Source: Planctomycetota bacterium
GTDB lineage: Bacteria > Planctomycetota > Brocadiia > SM23-32 > JAKLEA01
NCBI GenBank assembly: GCA_022711755.1
Contig: JAKLEA010000023.1
Coordinates: forward strand, 1-64,000
Reading direction: 5' to 3'
Length of the DNA stretch: 64,000 nt
Within the stretch, counting starts at the first letter, position 1, and the number at the start of each line of letters is the position of its first letter. The notes under the pieces are model-generated. The model worked only from the letters and a program-made list of their open reading frames with translations. It was not told the DNA's origin and ran no database searches. This document shows positions 48,052 through 56,859 of the stretch, one piece after another. The position numbers and the translations under genes are program-made.

Positions 48052-49122
48052 ATGGGCGATAACGCATTGGAAGCAGGAGGAAACGGCCCGCGCCGCCTCA
48101 TGGACATTGATCCAAGCGACGGCAATCCGCGCAATTCCGAGGGGGCCTTCGCGCTGATGGAGGGGGGGGACGTCCTGCTGGCCTACTCGCGGTTCCTGGG
48201 CGGGGGAGCGGACAACTCCGCCGCGCAGATTTCCGCCCGCTCCGCATCCGCGGGGGAGTGGGAGTGGACCCCTGACAGGATACTGGTTGACACCGAAGGG
48301 CGTGAGAACGTCATGTCCGTCAGCATCATCGGCCTGGCCTCAAACCGGATACTCCTTTTCTACCTCGTCAAGAACGGATGGGGCGATTGCAGGCCGTATT
48401 TCCGCGAGACGACCGACGAGTTCAGAACACTGGAGGCGCGGCGCGAAATTGCCTCCGATCCGGCGTATTACGTTGTCAATAACGACCGCGCGATCGTGAC
48501 CGCGTCGGGGCGGATCATCATCCCCGCCGCGCTGCATCCCTGCCCGGACGGAACCCGGGCGACGTGGAGCCATCGCGGAATCTCCCTCTGCTTTTACTCC
48601 GACGACGGCGGCGCGACATGGAAGCGGAGCAGGACGGAACTGAACGCCCCGCCGGAATCCAAGTCCGGCCTTCAGGAGCCTGGCGTCGTCGAGCTGTCCG
48701 ACGGGCGATTGATGATGTGGGCGCGAACGGACCTGGGATCGCAGTTCATGTCATATTCGTCCGACGGCGGGGAGACGTGGGCGGAGGCGAAACCCGGCAA
48801 TCTCGCGTCCCCGCTTTCCCCGGCATCCATCAAGCGCGCGCCGTGGGACGGGCGGTTGCTGGCGGTCTGGAACGACCACTCCGGGCTGCACAAGTTCCCG
48901 CAGGGGCGGCGCACGCCGCTTTGCGTCGCAGTCTCAGAAGACGACGGGAAAACGTGGGCGCCGAGCAAAGTCGTGGAGGATGACCCGGACGGCTGGCACT
49001 GTTACACCGCGATCGCGTTCCCCGGGGAGTCAGTCCTGCTGGCTTATTGCGCCGGAGACAGAAAGATCGGGGGACTCAACAGGCTGAGGGTGACTCTTCT
49101 CGAACGGACGTGGCTGCCTTGA
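48052..49122 (+). CDS. Sialidase-like (BNR/Asp-box) exo-glycosidase family protein
   Basis: Six-bladed propeller with three clear Asp boxes, S-x-D-G-x-T-W: SDDGGATWKRS (about residue 183), SSDGGETWAEA (about 237) and SEDDGKTWAPS (about 296). The N-terminus reads RNSEGAFALMEGGDVLLAYSRFLGG, typical of the catalytic entry of this family, and a Glu-rich central part (SKSGLQEPGVVELSDGRLMMWAR) holds a likely catalytic Glu. It has no signal peptide, so it is cytoplasmic. Sequence alone does not separate sialidases from other GH33/GH93-like or non-enzymatic members. It is in the same transcription unit as DUF432-MscS by spacing, but the functional link is unclear. Confidence 0.85.
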   Translation: MGDNALEAGGNGPRRLMDIDPSDGNPRNSEGAFALMEGGDVLLAYSRFLGGGADNSAAQISARSASAGEWEWTPDRILVDTEGRENVMSVSIIGLASNRILLFYLVKNGWGDCRPYFRETTDEFRTLEARREIASDPAYYVVNNDRAIVTASGRIIIPAALHPCPDGTRATWSHRGISLCFYSDDGGATWKRSRTELNAPPESKSGLQEPGVVELSDGRLMMWARTDLGSQFMSYSSDGGETWAEAKPGNLASPLSPASIKRAPWDGRLLAVWNDHSGLHKFPQGRRTPLCVAVSEDDGKTWAPSKVVEDDPDGWHCYTAIAFPGESVLLAYCAGDRKIGGLNRLRVTLLERTWLP

Positions 49123-49164
49123 CGCCGAGAGGCGGCGATTTCTTTCCATCAGGAATCGAGCGCG

Positions 49165-50523
49165 TCACTCGCCCTTCTGCGGCGTCGCCCTGCCGATGCC
49201 GGACAGACCTTCCATGATTATGTCCGCAATCGCCTGATGGCCCCGCAGGTTCGGCTCGTCCGCCGTCGCCATGTATTCCCCGCAGTAGGCCTTGCGGACA
49301 ACCTCGTCATCCCCCCTGTAGAAGGCGGCGAAAACGTCGGCGCAGGGAACGCCCTCCTGTCCAGCAACCTTCCGCGCCGCCTCAGCGTAATCCTTTGTCA
49401 TATCCGGGTTCCCGACGACGGGCGCCGGGGTCGCTATGATCATGGCTTTTACGCCGCGCTGTTTGAGCAGTTGCGCGACGCCCGACAGAAGTTTTGCAAA
49501 TTCCTCAGGCGTGGTCTCCCCGGACTTCGCGTCGCTGCGCCCGTAACTGATGACCGCCAGGTCGGGCGCAGGTTTGGGCCGCGCGGGCGGGGCGTTCGAG
49601 TCCGATTTCAACTCGCGGAAAAACATCTGAAGGCGTATTCGGTGCTCAGCGTCGTCGCGCAGCGTGTCCTTCACGCTGCTGTAGACCTCCGTTGAAATCT
49701 TTTCATTGTTGAAGGTTTCCGCAAGCCTCTGACCCAGCGCGGACGGCCATGCGTATTTGGACCGGGCCTCCCCCCAGTTCCACAACTCCCCGCCCAGCAC
49801 GCTTGAATCGCCCAGGACGGCTATCCGAACCGGTTTGCCGGTTTTCAACGCCTCCGCCAGTTCGGGAAATCCCGGCCAGTCCTTCGGCTTGCTGAAGTAT
49901 TTCGACGGGGTGAGTACCGGATTGGGCCTGCCGGTGGTTTCGTACGCGGGCGCAGTGACGTCTCCGAACTTCGCGATCTTCACGTCATCCACAAAAATCC
50001 TGAGTTCCCTTTCGCGGCTCTTTATGCTGAATATAAGAGCGGCTATTTTCGCCGTCGGCGAAATCTGATCCAGAAGGTCGGCGCTGCGGAATGCCTTGAA
50101 GGGTATGTCAACGCGCTTCCATTTCTTTTCGGCCAGGCTCATCTCGAAGAAATAGGTTTTTGAAAATCCGCTGGTAGCCAGCCCGACTCGAAGGAAATCA
50201 GTGGCGTAGCCTGTTCCCCGCGCAGCCAGGGAAACGCCGTCGTAGTCGCTCACGCTCAGGCCGTCGCCCTCGCCCAGCGGGGTATAGACGAATGAAAAGA
50301 GCGAGCGATGAATGTTCTGGAACTCAAGCTCCATGCAAACGGGGGGGGTGCAGAAGACGTGCCAGGGGTGTATGAGGATTGCGTTTGGCGCTCCGCCGCA
50401 TTCGTAGAAATTGAAGCCGGGATAATCGTTGCAGCCGGGGGGAAGATAATCCTCCGCCGCCCTTCCCTGCACGGACATCGCCGCGACAGTCAGACACGCG
50501 ATCAGAACAGATGCCGCTCTCAT
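49165..50523 (-). CDS. Secreted SGNH/GDSL hydrolase
   Basis: Signal peptide (MRAASVLIACLTVAAMSVQGRA). The N-terminal half (about 40-190) is a beta-sandwich resembling a carbohydrate-binding module (GDGLSVSDYDGVSLAARGTGYATDFLRVGLAT, ELRIFVDDVKIAKFGD). The C-terminal half is an SGNH domain: block I IAVLGDSSVLGGE near residue 235, LAVISYGRSDAKSG as the block III region (Gly present, the usual Asn replaced), and block V ADEPNLRGHQAIAD with the catalytic His. It likely deacetylates a polysaccharide or glycan. GGAGG lies 7 bases before the ATG, which begins one base after the trpD stop, so it is the last gene of the galK-trpD operon. Confidence 0.87.
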   Translation of the reverse strand: MRAASVLIACLTVAAMSVQGRAAEDYLPPGCNDYPGFNFYECGGAPNAILIHPWHVFCTPPVCMELEFQNIHRSLFSFVYTPLGEGDGLSVSDYDGVSLAARGTGYATDFLRVGLATSGFSKTYFFEMSLAEKKWKRVDIPFKAFRSADLLDQISPTAKIAALIFSIKSRERELRIFVDDVKIAKFGDVTAPAYETTGRPNPVLTPSKYFSKPKDWPGFPELAEALKTGKPVRIAVLGDSSVLGGELWNWGEARSKYAWPSALGQRLAETFNNEKISTEVYSSVKDTLRDDAEHRIRLQMFFRELKSDSNAPPARPKPAPDLAVISYGRSDAKSGETTPEEFAKLLSGVAQLLKQRGVKAMIIATPAPVVGNPDMTKDYAEAARKVAGQEGVPCADVFAAFYRGDDEVVRKAYCGEYMATADEPNLRGHQAIADIIMEGLSGIGRATPQKGE

Positions 50524-50524
50524 C

Positions 50525-51604
50525 TCATGCCTCCTCAGCGACCGGCTCGTTGCTCAGGGCCGTGAAGCGTTCCAGGCTGGCCGCCGCCCTGCCGGAAGCG
50601 ACAGACTCCCGCGCCGCCTCAAGCCCTTCCGCCAGGTCCTTCGCCCTGCCTGATACGACGATTGCCGCGGCGGCGTTGACCAGCACCAGCCCCGCGCCGG
50701 GATGATCCTTCCCTGAAAGAACCGCGCGCACGGCCGCCGCGCTTTCCGCCGGGCCGGTCGCCCTTATCGCTTCGCGCGGGACGGGGGCCAGGCCCAACCC
50801 GGCCGGGTCAATCTCCCGGCGCAGAAGCTGGCCGTCAATCAGTTCGCAGACCTGCGTCGGGGCGGACGTTGAAATCTCGTCCATCCCGTCCATGCTGTGG
50901 ACGATCATCAGCCTGACGGAGCCTAGATTGCGCAGCGCCTCGGCGATGACGTCCAGCAGTGCGGGATCGGGAACGCCCATGACCTGACGCCTTACTCCGG
51001 CCGGATTGGTCAGCGGGCCGAGAATGTTAAAGACCGTGCGCGCGCCAAGCTCCCTGCGCGGGCCGATGGCGTGCTTCATCGCCTTGTGGAAGACCGGGGC
51101 GAACATGAAGCCGAAATTAGTCTCGCGGATGCACCTCTCCACGGCGGGGGGGGGAAGGTCAATCCGCGCGCCGAGCGCCGCAAGAACATCCGCGCTGCCG
51201 GTCGAGCCGGAGGCGGCGCGGTTGCCGTGCTTGGCCACCTTCACTCCCGCGCCGGCGGCGATGAAACCCGCCGCGGTGGACACGTTGATGGTGTTCTTGC
51301 CCGTGCCGCCCGTGCCGCAGGTGTCAATCGCGCAGGGGTCATCCAGGCGGACGCGCTCCGACGCCGCGCGCATGGCCCGCGCGCAGCCCGTTATCTCGGC
51401 GATGGTTTCGCCCTTCATGCGCAGGGCCACCAGGAACCCGGCGATCTGCGCGGGCGTGGCCAGCCCGGACATGATGCTCGTCATCGCGTCGCGGGCGCGG
51501 TCCTCGCCGAGATCGCGTCGCATAAGCAGGTCCCCCAGCGCCTGCTTCAGACGCGCCTGGGCCTCTTCCTTCAGCTTCTCCTGCTCCTTTTCCTGATCGG
51601 TCAT
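50525..51604 (-). CDS. trpD: Anthranilate phosphoribosyltransferase TrpD
   Basis: The enzyme joins anthranilate and PRPP in tryptophan synthesis. Motifs are complete: IDTCGTGGTGKNTINVST (PRPP binding), KHGNRAASGSTGSADVLAALG, RRELGARTVFNILGPLTNPAGVRRQVMGV and VHSMDGMDEIST (metal-binding DE). The N-terminal helical domain has the usual TSIMSGLATPAQIAGFLVALRMKGET. ATG 51604 is preferred (GGGGAG just upstream); it adds a charged 10-residue lead (TDQEKEQEKLKEE). No other trp gene is nearby; it lies between galK (53 bases upstream) and an SGNH hydrolase, which is unusual. Confidence 0.96.
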   Translation of the reverse strand: MTDQEKEQEKLKEEAQARLKQALGDLLMRRDLGEDRARDAMTSIMSGLATPAQIAGFLVALRMKGETIAEITGCARAMRAASERVRLDDPCAIDTCGTGGTGKNTINVSTAAGFIAAGAGVKVAKHGNRAASGSTGSADVLAALGARIDLPPPAVERCIRETNFGFMFAPVFHKAMKHAIGPRRELGARTVFNILGPLTNPAGVRRQVMGVPDPALLDVIAEALRNLGSVRLMIVHSMDGMDEISTSAPTQVCELIDGQLLRREIDPAGLGLAPVPREAIRATGPAESAAAVRAVLSGKDHPGAGLVLVNAAAAIVVSGRAKDLAEGLEAARESVASGRAAASLERFTALSNEPVAEEA

Positions 51605-51657
51605 CGCTCCCCGTCCCCCGTATCTCGTCGGGCGGGCGATCATCGCCCCCCGAAACT

Positions 51658-52818
51658 CTAGGTCGCCGGCTCCACCCGCGCGCCCTCCGCCGGCCTGCAC
51701 GCGTAAATCTCCGGTTTAATCCCAGTCGCTTCCTCGTAACGCTGCGACAGGGCGGAGGCGACGTCCGCCTCCGTTCCCGCCCGCGCCAACGCCACCGCGC
51801 AGCCTCCGAACCCGCCGCCCGTCATGCGCGCGCCGTAGACGCCGGGCAGCTTGCGGGCCTCGGCGCTCATCACGTCAAGCTCGATGCAGCTTACCTCGTA
51901 ATCCGACTGAAGGCTGGCGTGGGACTCGTTCATGCGCGCGCCGACGGCCTCGTAGTCGCCCCGCCGCAGCGACTGGACGGCCTGCCCGACGCGGCGATTC
52001 TCCCCGATGACGTGGCGGGCGCGCATTCGCAGCGTCGTCGAAAGCTCGCCGCCCCACTGTTCAAACTCATCCCACGTGAAATCGCGGAGAAGCTTCGCGC
52101 CTGGCTTGTGCCGGGCCATTTCGCGCGCGGCGGTTTCGCACTGCCTGCGGCGGATGTTGTACTGCGAACTGCCAAGCTCGTGCCTGACCATCGTGTTGCA
52201 GATGAGGATTGACACCGCCCGATCGTCCAGCGGGACAAGCTCGTGCGACAGGTCCATGCAGTCAATCAGCACGGCGGCCCCGCGGCGTCCGAAGATGCTG
52301 ACGAACTGATCCATGATGCCGCATTTGACGCCGACGAATTCGTTCTCCGCGCGCTGGCAGAGGCGGGCCAGCCGCTCCGGTTCGATCTCAACTCCGGCGC
52401 ATTGGATGAAGGCCTGCGCCGCTGCCACCTCGAAGGCGGCGGAGGAGCTTAGGCCCGCGCCCAGCGGAACAGCGCCGGAAATCAGCGCGTCCATCCCCCC
52501 GGGGCGAACGCCCTCCTCGCGCAGGGCGACGGCGACACCCTTGACGTAATTCGTCCAGGGCTGGTCGTCGGACTTCTCTATCCTGCCCAGCTCGAAGGTC
52601 TCCTCACGCTCGTAGAGGACGCTCCAAAGTCTGACCTTTCCGTCGCCGCGCGGTCGGAAGATTATGTCCACGCTGCGGTCAATAGCCAGCGGCAGGACGA
52701 AGCCGCCGTTGTAGTCCGTGTGTTCGCCTATGAGGTTCACGCGCCCCGGCGCCCTGCTCAGGCGGATGTCTCCGGACGCGCCGAATCTTGCCTTGAATTG
52801 ATCAAGCGTTCTGGACAC
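51658..52818 (-). CDS. galK: Galactokinase GalK
   Basis: GalK phosphorylates galactose at C1, the first step of the Leloir pathway. The 386-residue protein has the galactokinase signature RVNLIGEHTDYNGG (residues about 25-38), the GHMP ATP motif VPLGAGLSSSAAFEV, the catalytic-Asp region KCGIMDQFVSIFG, and the C-terminal ARMTGGGFGGCAVAL. All are intact. galT, galE and galM are not in the window. It is the first gene of an operon with trpD and an SGNH hydrolase, and could serve galactose released by the secreted glycosidase-like proteins. Confidence 0.97.
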   Translation of the reverse strand: MSRTLDQFKARFGASGDIRLSRAPGRVNLIGEHTDYNGGFVLPLAIDRSVDIIFRPRGDGKVRLWSVLYEREETFELGRIEKSDDQPWTNYVKGVAVALREEGVRPGGMDALISGAVPLGAGLSSSAAFEVAAAQAFIQCAGVEIEPERLARLCQRAENEFVGVKCGIMDQFVSIFGRRGAAVLIDCMDLSHELVPLDDRAVSILICNTMVRHELGSSQYNIRRRQCETAAREMARHKPGAKLLRDFTWDEFEQWGGELSTTLRMRARHVIGENRRVGQAVQSLRRGDYEAVGARMNESHASLQSDYEVSCIELDVMSAEARKLPGVYGARMTGGGFGGCAVALARAGTEADVASALSQRYEEATGIKPEIYACRPAEGARVEPAT

Positions 52819-53283
52819 TGCGTAGTCTCTCCAAAGATGTCTGCCGCGCAGCTCGCTGCCTGACGTCCGCCTGCGCGGGAGCGCCCATTAGCATAGCCTG
52901 TCCGACCGGTAAAGCAAAGTGAAACGTCGGACGGCGGAGGGGCTGGATGCGCGGGGGCGCGGACGGGAACGGCGTTCCGCGGCAGGATGCGTCAGAGGCG
53001 AAGCGCAGAGACGCCACGAACACACCACGGCGGCGCGCTTGCGCGGCGGGGTTTGGTCCGACCCAGTTGCCCGGTTGCGGAGTCACCCATCATCTCACTC
53101 GCTTCCGGAAAACGGGTTTGCGAATTGTTGACGGTTGATGCCTTGCCGGGGCGGCAGGCGAGTCTCAGCCGCAGATGCCCCTATTTATAGGGTGTCCAGT
53201 CAAGTGGGGCGGTGGAAGGTCGCCGTTGGAAGGGCGGGGAAATAGGGGCCTATGGATAACAGATTGTGGATGCGTCCGCGCGC
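52819..53283. other. Intergenic region between galK and mntA
   Basis: About 465 bases, GC-rich, with only short unsupported frames. I see no terminator and no convincing galK promoter. CCCCTATTTATAGGG at 53176-53190 is a small palindrome-like element. Otherwise nothing recognisable. Confidence 0.5.
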
Positions 53284-53625
53284 TCAACGTTGGAGCGTAA
53301 CATCCGCGGGTTTCCTGCCGCATCCTTGCCCTGTTTGGACTTCTTCATATTGCTGAGCAATTATCCCCCTGAAGTCCTCCCCGATTGCGCTCCAATCCAG
53401 AACGTCAACCACTATGGGCAGGTCGGATTCCTCGAAGGCTTCTCGAAGCCGGAACAACTGAGACCAGGTCAGGCGCTCCGGCCCGATCAATGCAAGGTCG
53501 AGGTCGGAAAACTTCCTGGCGCCGCCAGTCACTCTTGACCCGAACGCGCGAACTTCGCATTCGGGCGCGTGCTTTCGCAATATCGCCTTGACTTCTTGAA
53601 GCTGATCCGGGGGCAGGTCAATCAT
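53284..53625 (-). CDS. mntA: MntA-type nucleotidyltransferase antitoxin
   Basis: The 113-residue minimal nucleotidyltransferase has a perfect GSx10DxD motif (FGSRVTGGARKFSDLDLAL) and the third acidic residue in LPIVVDVLDW. In MntA/HepT systems this enzyme adds AMP to the HEPN toxin and silences it. ATG 53625 lies inside the last codons of hepT (8-base overlap), so the antitoxin is translated from the same message after the toxin, as usual for this pair. The longer frame upstream of this ATG is hepT sequence read in another frame. Confidence 0.92.
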   Translation of the reverse strand: MIDLPPDQLQEVKAILRKHAPECEVRAFGSRVTGGARKFSDLDLALIGPERLTWSQLFRLREAFEESDLPIVVDVLDWSAIGEDFRGIIAQQYEEVQTGQGCGRKPADVTLQR

Positions 53626-54040
53626 TGTGCCGCTCCAGCTGATCGAGCAGGCGCTTGGCATCGCCCAGGAACTGCGCGGCCATTTCGAAAACTTCCCGCG
53701 CAACCGCCCCGTCGTACGTATGAGAGGTGGCATTTCGGGCGTCCGAATAAGCGAACCAGCGGACCGGATCCTCGATCAGACCTTCGCGGGCAGCCGCGCG
53801 GAAGAGGGCTTTCTGGGTCAGGGGATCGGCTTCCGCCAGCGGGGTGTTCAGGTGAACCCAGCGACGCATGAACTTCCAGCAAAGCTCAAACGTGAACTCG
53901 AAGTTCTGAATGACGCCTGCGCGGACGGCGTTCTGCTGGAATTCATTCAGTTCGGACATGAACTCCAGGTCGCGAGCCACCGCCACCGTGTCTTCGAGGG
54001 ACTTTACAGCTTTTTGCAGGCTTGTGAGATCAAGGTCCAT
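53618..54040 (-). CDS. hepT: HepT-type HEPN toxin (nucleotidyltransferase substrate-binding family)
   Basis: The 140-residue all-helical HEPN protein of the HI0074 family has LTSLQKAVKSLEDTVAVA at the start, VIQNFEFTFELCWKFMRRWV, and the RNase motif R-x4-H in YSDARNATSHTYD. Such toxins cleave RNA or tRNA until modified by MntA. ATG 54040 is preferred over 54055 because a promoter -10 at 54060-54065 would place transcription start near 54053, and AGAGA lies 7 bases upstream. It overlaps mntA by 8 bases. Confidence 0.92.
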   Translation of the reverse strand: MDLDLTSLQKAVKSLEDTVAVARDLEFMSELNEFQQNAVRAGVIQNFEFTFELCWKFMRRWVHLNTPLAEADPLTQKALFRAAAREGLIEDPVRWFAYSDARNATSHTYDGAVAREVFEMAAQFLGDAKRLLDQLERHND

Positions 54041-54059
54041 GCGTGTTCTCTTCATATCC

Positions 54060-54087
54060 AGTGTAGTCCGAAATTGGAATCTGTCAA
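54060..54087 (-). promoter_or_regulatory. Promoter of hepT-mntA
   Basis: A perfect TTGACA (54082-54087) and TACACT (54060-54065) on the minus strand, with a 16-base spacer, give a very short leader before ATG 54040. The same TTGACA-16-TACACT layout occurs at the AbrB-Doc operon. Confidence 0.6.
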
Positions 54088-54225
54088 CAATGGCCCTCTC
54101 GTCAACACCCCTCGTTTCCGCTTCCCATTGCTTCCGCCCCGGAATATACTCGCCTTCGCTCGGTCGGGGCGGCGTTGCAGTGCGGGGAGCATGATCTTTC
54201 GATTGGCTTCGCGGGAGGACGCCGG

Positions 54226-55707
54226 ATGGCTTTTCCAACCAGAATGTTCATTGACGGCGAATGGCGGGACGCGGTATCGGGAAACTCGATGCCGACGACC
54301 AATCCCGCCAACGGGGAGACGCTTGCCGAGGTCGCGCTGGGCGACGCGGCGGACGTGAACGCCGCCGTCCAGGCCGCGCGGCGGGCCTTCGATTCCGGAC
54401 CGTGGCCGCGCATGGACGCGCTGGAACGCGGCGCGATCCTGCGCAGAATGGCCGATGCCATCGAACGCCGACTCGAGGAGCTTGCCAGGACTGACACGTT
54501 GGACGCCGGCAAGCCGATCAACGACACCCGCGCCGTGGACATCCCGGTCGCAAAGGTCCTATTTGAATCCTACGCCGGGCTTTCGGACAAGATATGCGGC
54601 AAGTGCTTCGGGGCACAGCCGGACAACGTCTCGATTCAGATACGCGAGCCGATGGGCGTGATCGGGGCGATTGTGCCGTGGAATTTCCCCTTCACGAACG
54701 CTGCGATCAAGGTCGCTCCCGCGCTGGCGTGCGGCAACTGCGTCGTGCTGAAGCCATCGGAGCTTACGCCGCTTTCCGCGCTCATGCTCGGCGAGATCGC
54801 GCATGAAGCCGGGCTTCCGCCGGGGGTTCTCAACATTGTGACTGGCCTCGGCGCGGATGCCGGCCAGGCGCTGGCCGCCCACAAGGGGGTTGACAAGATT
54901 TCCTTCACCGGGCGGATGGAGACGGGGCAGAGCATCATGCGCGCCGCCGCGGAGCACATGGCGGGCGTGATGCTGGAGCTTGGCGGCAAGACGCCGAACA
55001 TCGTCTTCGACGACGCGCCGTTCGATCATGCCGTCAACGGCGTCCTGACGGGTATCTTCTTCAATGCCGGGCAGGTCTGCGTCTCCGCTTCGCGCCTGCT
55101 TGTTCAGAAGGACAGGTGCGAGGAATTCGTCGGAGCGCTTGTCGCAAAGGCGTCGAAACTGCGCGTCGGCAATCCGATGGACGAAAGGACGCAGATCGGC
55201 TGCATCGGCGTCCGGAGCCACCTCGAAACTATTGAGAACTACGTGCGGCGTGGAATGGACGAGGGCGCGCGGTTGCGCATCGGGGGCTGCCGACCGGAGT
55301 CGGCGGAGCTTGCAAAGGGCTGCTACTTCATGCCGACGATTTTCGACAAGGTGGTATCCTGCATGACCATCGCGCAGGAGGAAATCTTCGGCCCCGTCCT
55401 TGCCGTCATTCCGTTTGAGGACGAGGACGACGCGCTGCGGCTGGCCAACGACTCCGATTACGGCCTGAAGGCGAGCGTGTGGACGCGGGACGTGATACGG
55501 GCGATGAGAATGGCGCGCGGGTTGAAGGCCGGGCGCATTGACGTCAACGGCGGCGGCAATCTCCGCGCCAACCTGCCGGTCTTCGGATACAAGAAAAGCG
55601 GCGTGGGCGCGGAGCTTGGCTTCGACGAGGCCGCGCACGAATACACGAACAGCAAGACTGTCCTCATCAGCATGAGCGAGGAGAAAATCCCATGGCCGGA
55701 CGCGTGA
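54226..55707 (+). CDS. Aldehyde dehydrogenase (NAD(P)-dependent, betaine-aldehyde-like)
   Basis: ATG 54226 has GGGAGG 7 bases upstream. The 493-residue protein starts MFIDGEWRDAVSG and has all ALDH motifs: PWNFPFTNAAIKVAPALACGNCVVLKPSE, SFTGRMETGQ, catalytic E251 in MLELGGKTPN, nucleophile C285 in NAGQVCVSASR, QEEIFGPVLAVIPFED, and a C-terminal YTNSKTV. It oxidises an aldehyde to an acid. It is the first gene of a seven-gene operon; the next start lies inside its 3' end (16-base overlap). The aldehyde is unknown, but a product of the neighbouring PLP enzyme is a natural candidate. Confidence 0.95.
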   Translation: MAFPTRMFIDGEWRDAVSGNSMPTTNPANGETLAEVALGDAADVNAAVQAARRAFDSGPWPRMDALERGAILRRMADAIERRLEELARTDTLDAGKPINDTRAVDIPVAKVLFESYAGLSDKICGKCFGAQPDNVSIQIREPMGVIGAIVPWNFPFTNAAIKVAPALACGNCVVLKPSELTPLSALMLGEIAHEAGLPPGVLNIVTGLGADAGQALAAHKGVDKISFTGRMETGQSIMRAAAEHMAGVMLELGGKTPNIVFDDAPFDHAVNGVLTGIFFNAGQVCVSASRLLVQKDRCEEFVGALVAKASKLRVGNPMDERTQIGCIGVRSHLETIENYVRRGMDEGARLRIGGCRPESAELAKGCYFMPTIFDKVVSCMTIAQEEIFGPVLAVIPFEDEDDALRLANDSDYGLKASVWTRDVIRAMRMARGLKAGRIDVNGGGNLRANLPVFGYKKSGVGAELGFDEAAHEYTNSKTVLISMSEEKIPWPDA

Positions 55708-56795
55708 TTGATCTGATCGGGAAACCTGTTTCCCTGATACCGACGCCGGCGCTGATTGTTGAGACAGAAATCATGGAGGCCAACCTGCGCCGGATAGCCG
55801 ACTTCTTCACGCATCGCCCCGCGAACCTGCGCCCGCATTTCAAATCGCACAAGTGCGTAACGATAGCGAAGCGCCAGCTTGCGGCCGGCAACGCGGTCGG
55901 GATCACGTGCGCAAAACTCTCCGAAGCCGAGGTACTGGCGGCAGGCGGGGTCAGGGACATACTGATCGCCAACCAGGTCGTCGGAGAGGGCAAGACCGCG
56001 CGCGTCGCGGAGCTTGCGGGAAAATGCCGGCTGTCGGTTGCTGTTGACGACGAGACGCAGGTTCGGGAACTCTCCGCTGCGATGGCCGGGACGGGCGCGA
56101 GCGTCGGCATCCTGGTTGAGGTTGACATCGGCATGGGCCGCTGCGGCGTCCCGCCGGGGGAAAGGGCGCTTGCAATCGCGCGGGTCGCTGAGCTAAGCAA
56201 GGGGGTGGAGTTCCTGGGCTTGCAGGCTTACGAAGGACATTGTATTACCGTCCTCGATCCGGCGGAAAGGCGCGAGAAGGTCGTTGCCTCCATGCTCAAG
56301 GCGGTTGAAACGCGCCGGCTGATCGAGTCGTCCGGCCTGCCGGTCCAGGTCCTCAGCGGCGGAGGAACCGGGACGTACGACATGACCGGGACGATGGAAG
56401 GCGTGGACGAGATTCAGGCCGGATCCTACGCGCTGATGGACTGCTACTACGCGAAGCGAAGGCCGGAGTTCGGGATCGCGCTCAGTGTTCTGACGACCGT
56501 GATCTCAAGCAACGGCGGAGATCACGCGGTCCTCGACGTCGGCGTAAAGGGAGTCGGCGCGGAGTTCGGAGTTCCCGTTCTGGCCGACCGTCCCGGGGAC
56601 GAGATTCCGTTCTTCAAATCCGAGGAGCACACGACGATCAAGGTAGGCGGCGAGCCGCTGAAGATCGGAGATCGCGTCAGGCTGATCCCGTCGCACGTAT
56701 GCACGACGTGCAACCTGCACAGGCGCATTTTCGCAGTCAGGGACGGCGTTGTCGAAGCAGTCTGGCCGATTGAGGGAAGCGGGTGTCTGGAGTAA
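55692..56795 (+). CDS. DSD1/D-threonine aldolase-like PLP enzyme (fold type III)
   Basis: The 367-residue protein begins IPTPALIVETEIMEANLRRIADF, then RPHFKSHKC with K51 as the PLP lysine, GITCAKLSEAEVLAAGGVRDILIANQ, EVDIGMGRCGVPPG, LQAYEGH, GGGTGTYDMTG, and near the end SHVCTTCNLH, whose His/Cys pair matches the metal site of D-serine dehydratase and D-threonine aldolase. These enzymes split or dehydrate D-beta-hydroxy amino acids, giving glycine plus an aldehyde, or a keto acid plus ammonia. AGGAG lies 8 bases before the ATG. The preceding ALDH could remove the aldehyde product. Confidence 0.9.
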   Translation: MAGRVIDLIGKPVSLIPTPALIVETEIMEANLRRIADFFTHRPANLRPHFKSHKCVTIAKRQLAAGNAVGITCAKLSEAEVLAAGGVRDILIANQVVGEGKTARVAELAGKCRLSVAVDDETQVRELSAAMAGTGASVGILVEVDIGMGRCGVPPGERALAIARVAELSKGVEFLGLQAYEGHCITVLDPAERREKVVASMLKAVETRRLIESSGLPVQVLSGGGTGTYDMTGTMEGVDEIQAGSYALMDCYYAKRRPEFGIALSVLTTVISSNGGDHAVLDVGVKGVGAEFGVPVLADRPGDEIPFFKSEEHTTIKVGGEPLKIGDRVRLIPSHVCTTCNLHRRIFAVRDGVVEAVWPIEGSGCLE

Positions 56796-56859
56796 ATCCT
56801 GTTAGAGAACGGCACTGAATGAGGCTGGAGCATGGCTTCAGCTCTCCAAGGAATACTGC

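Noticed and set aside
54559..55638. A 359-residue minus-strand frame
   Set aside because: Antisense to the fully conserved ALDH coding sequence.
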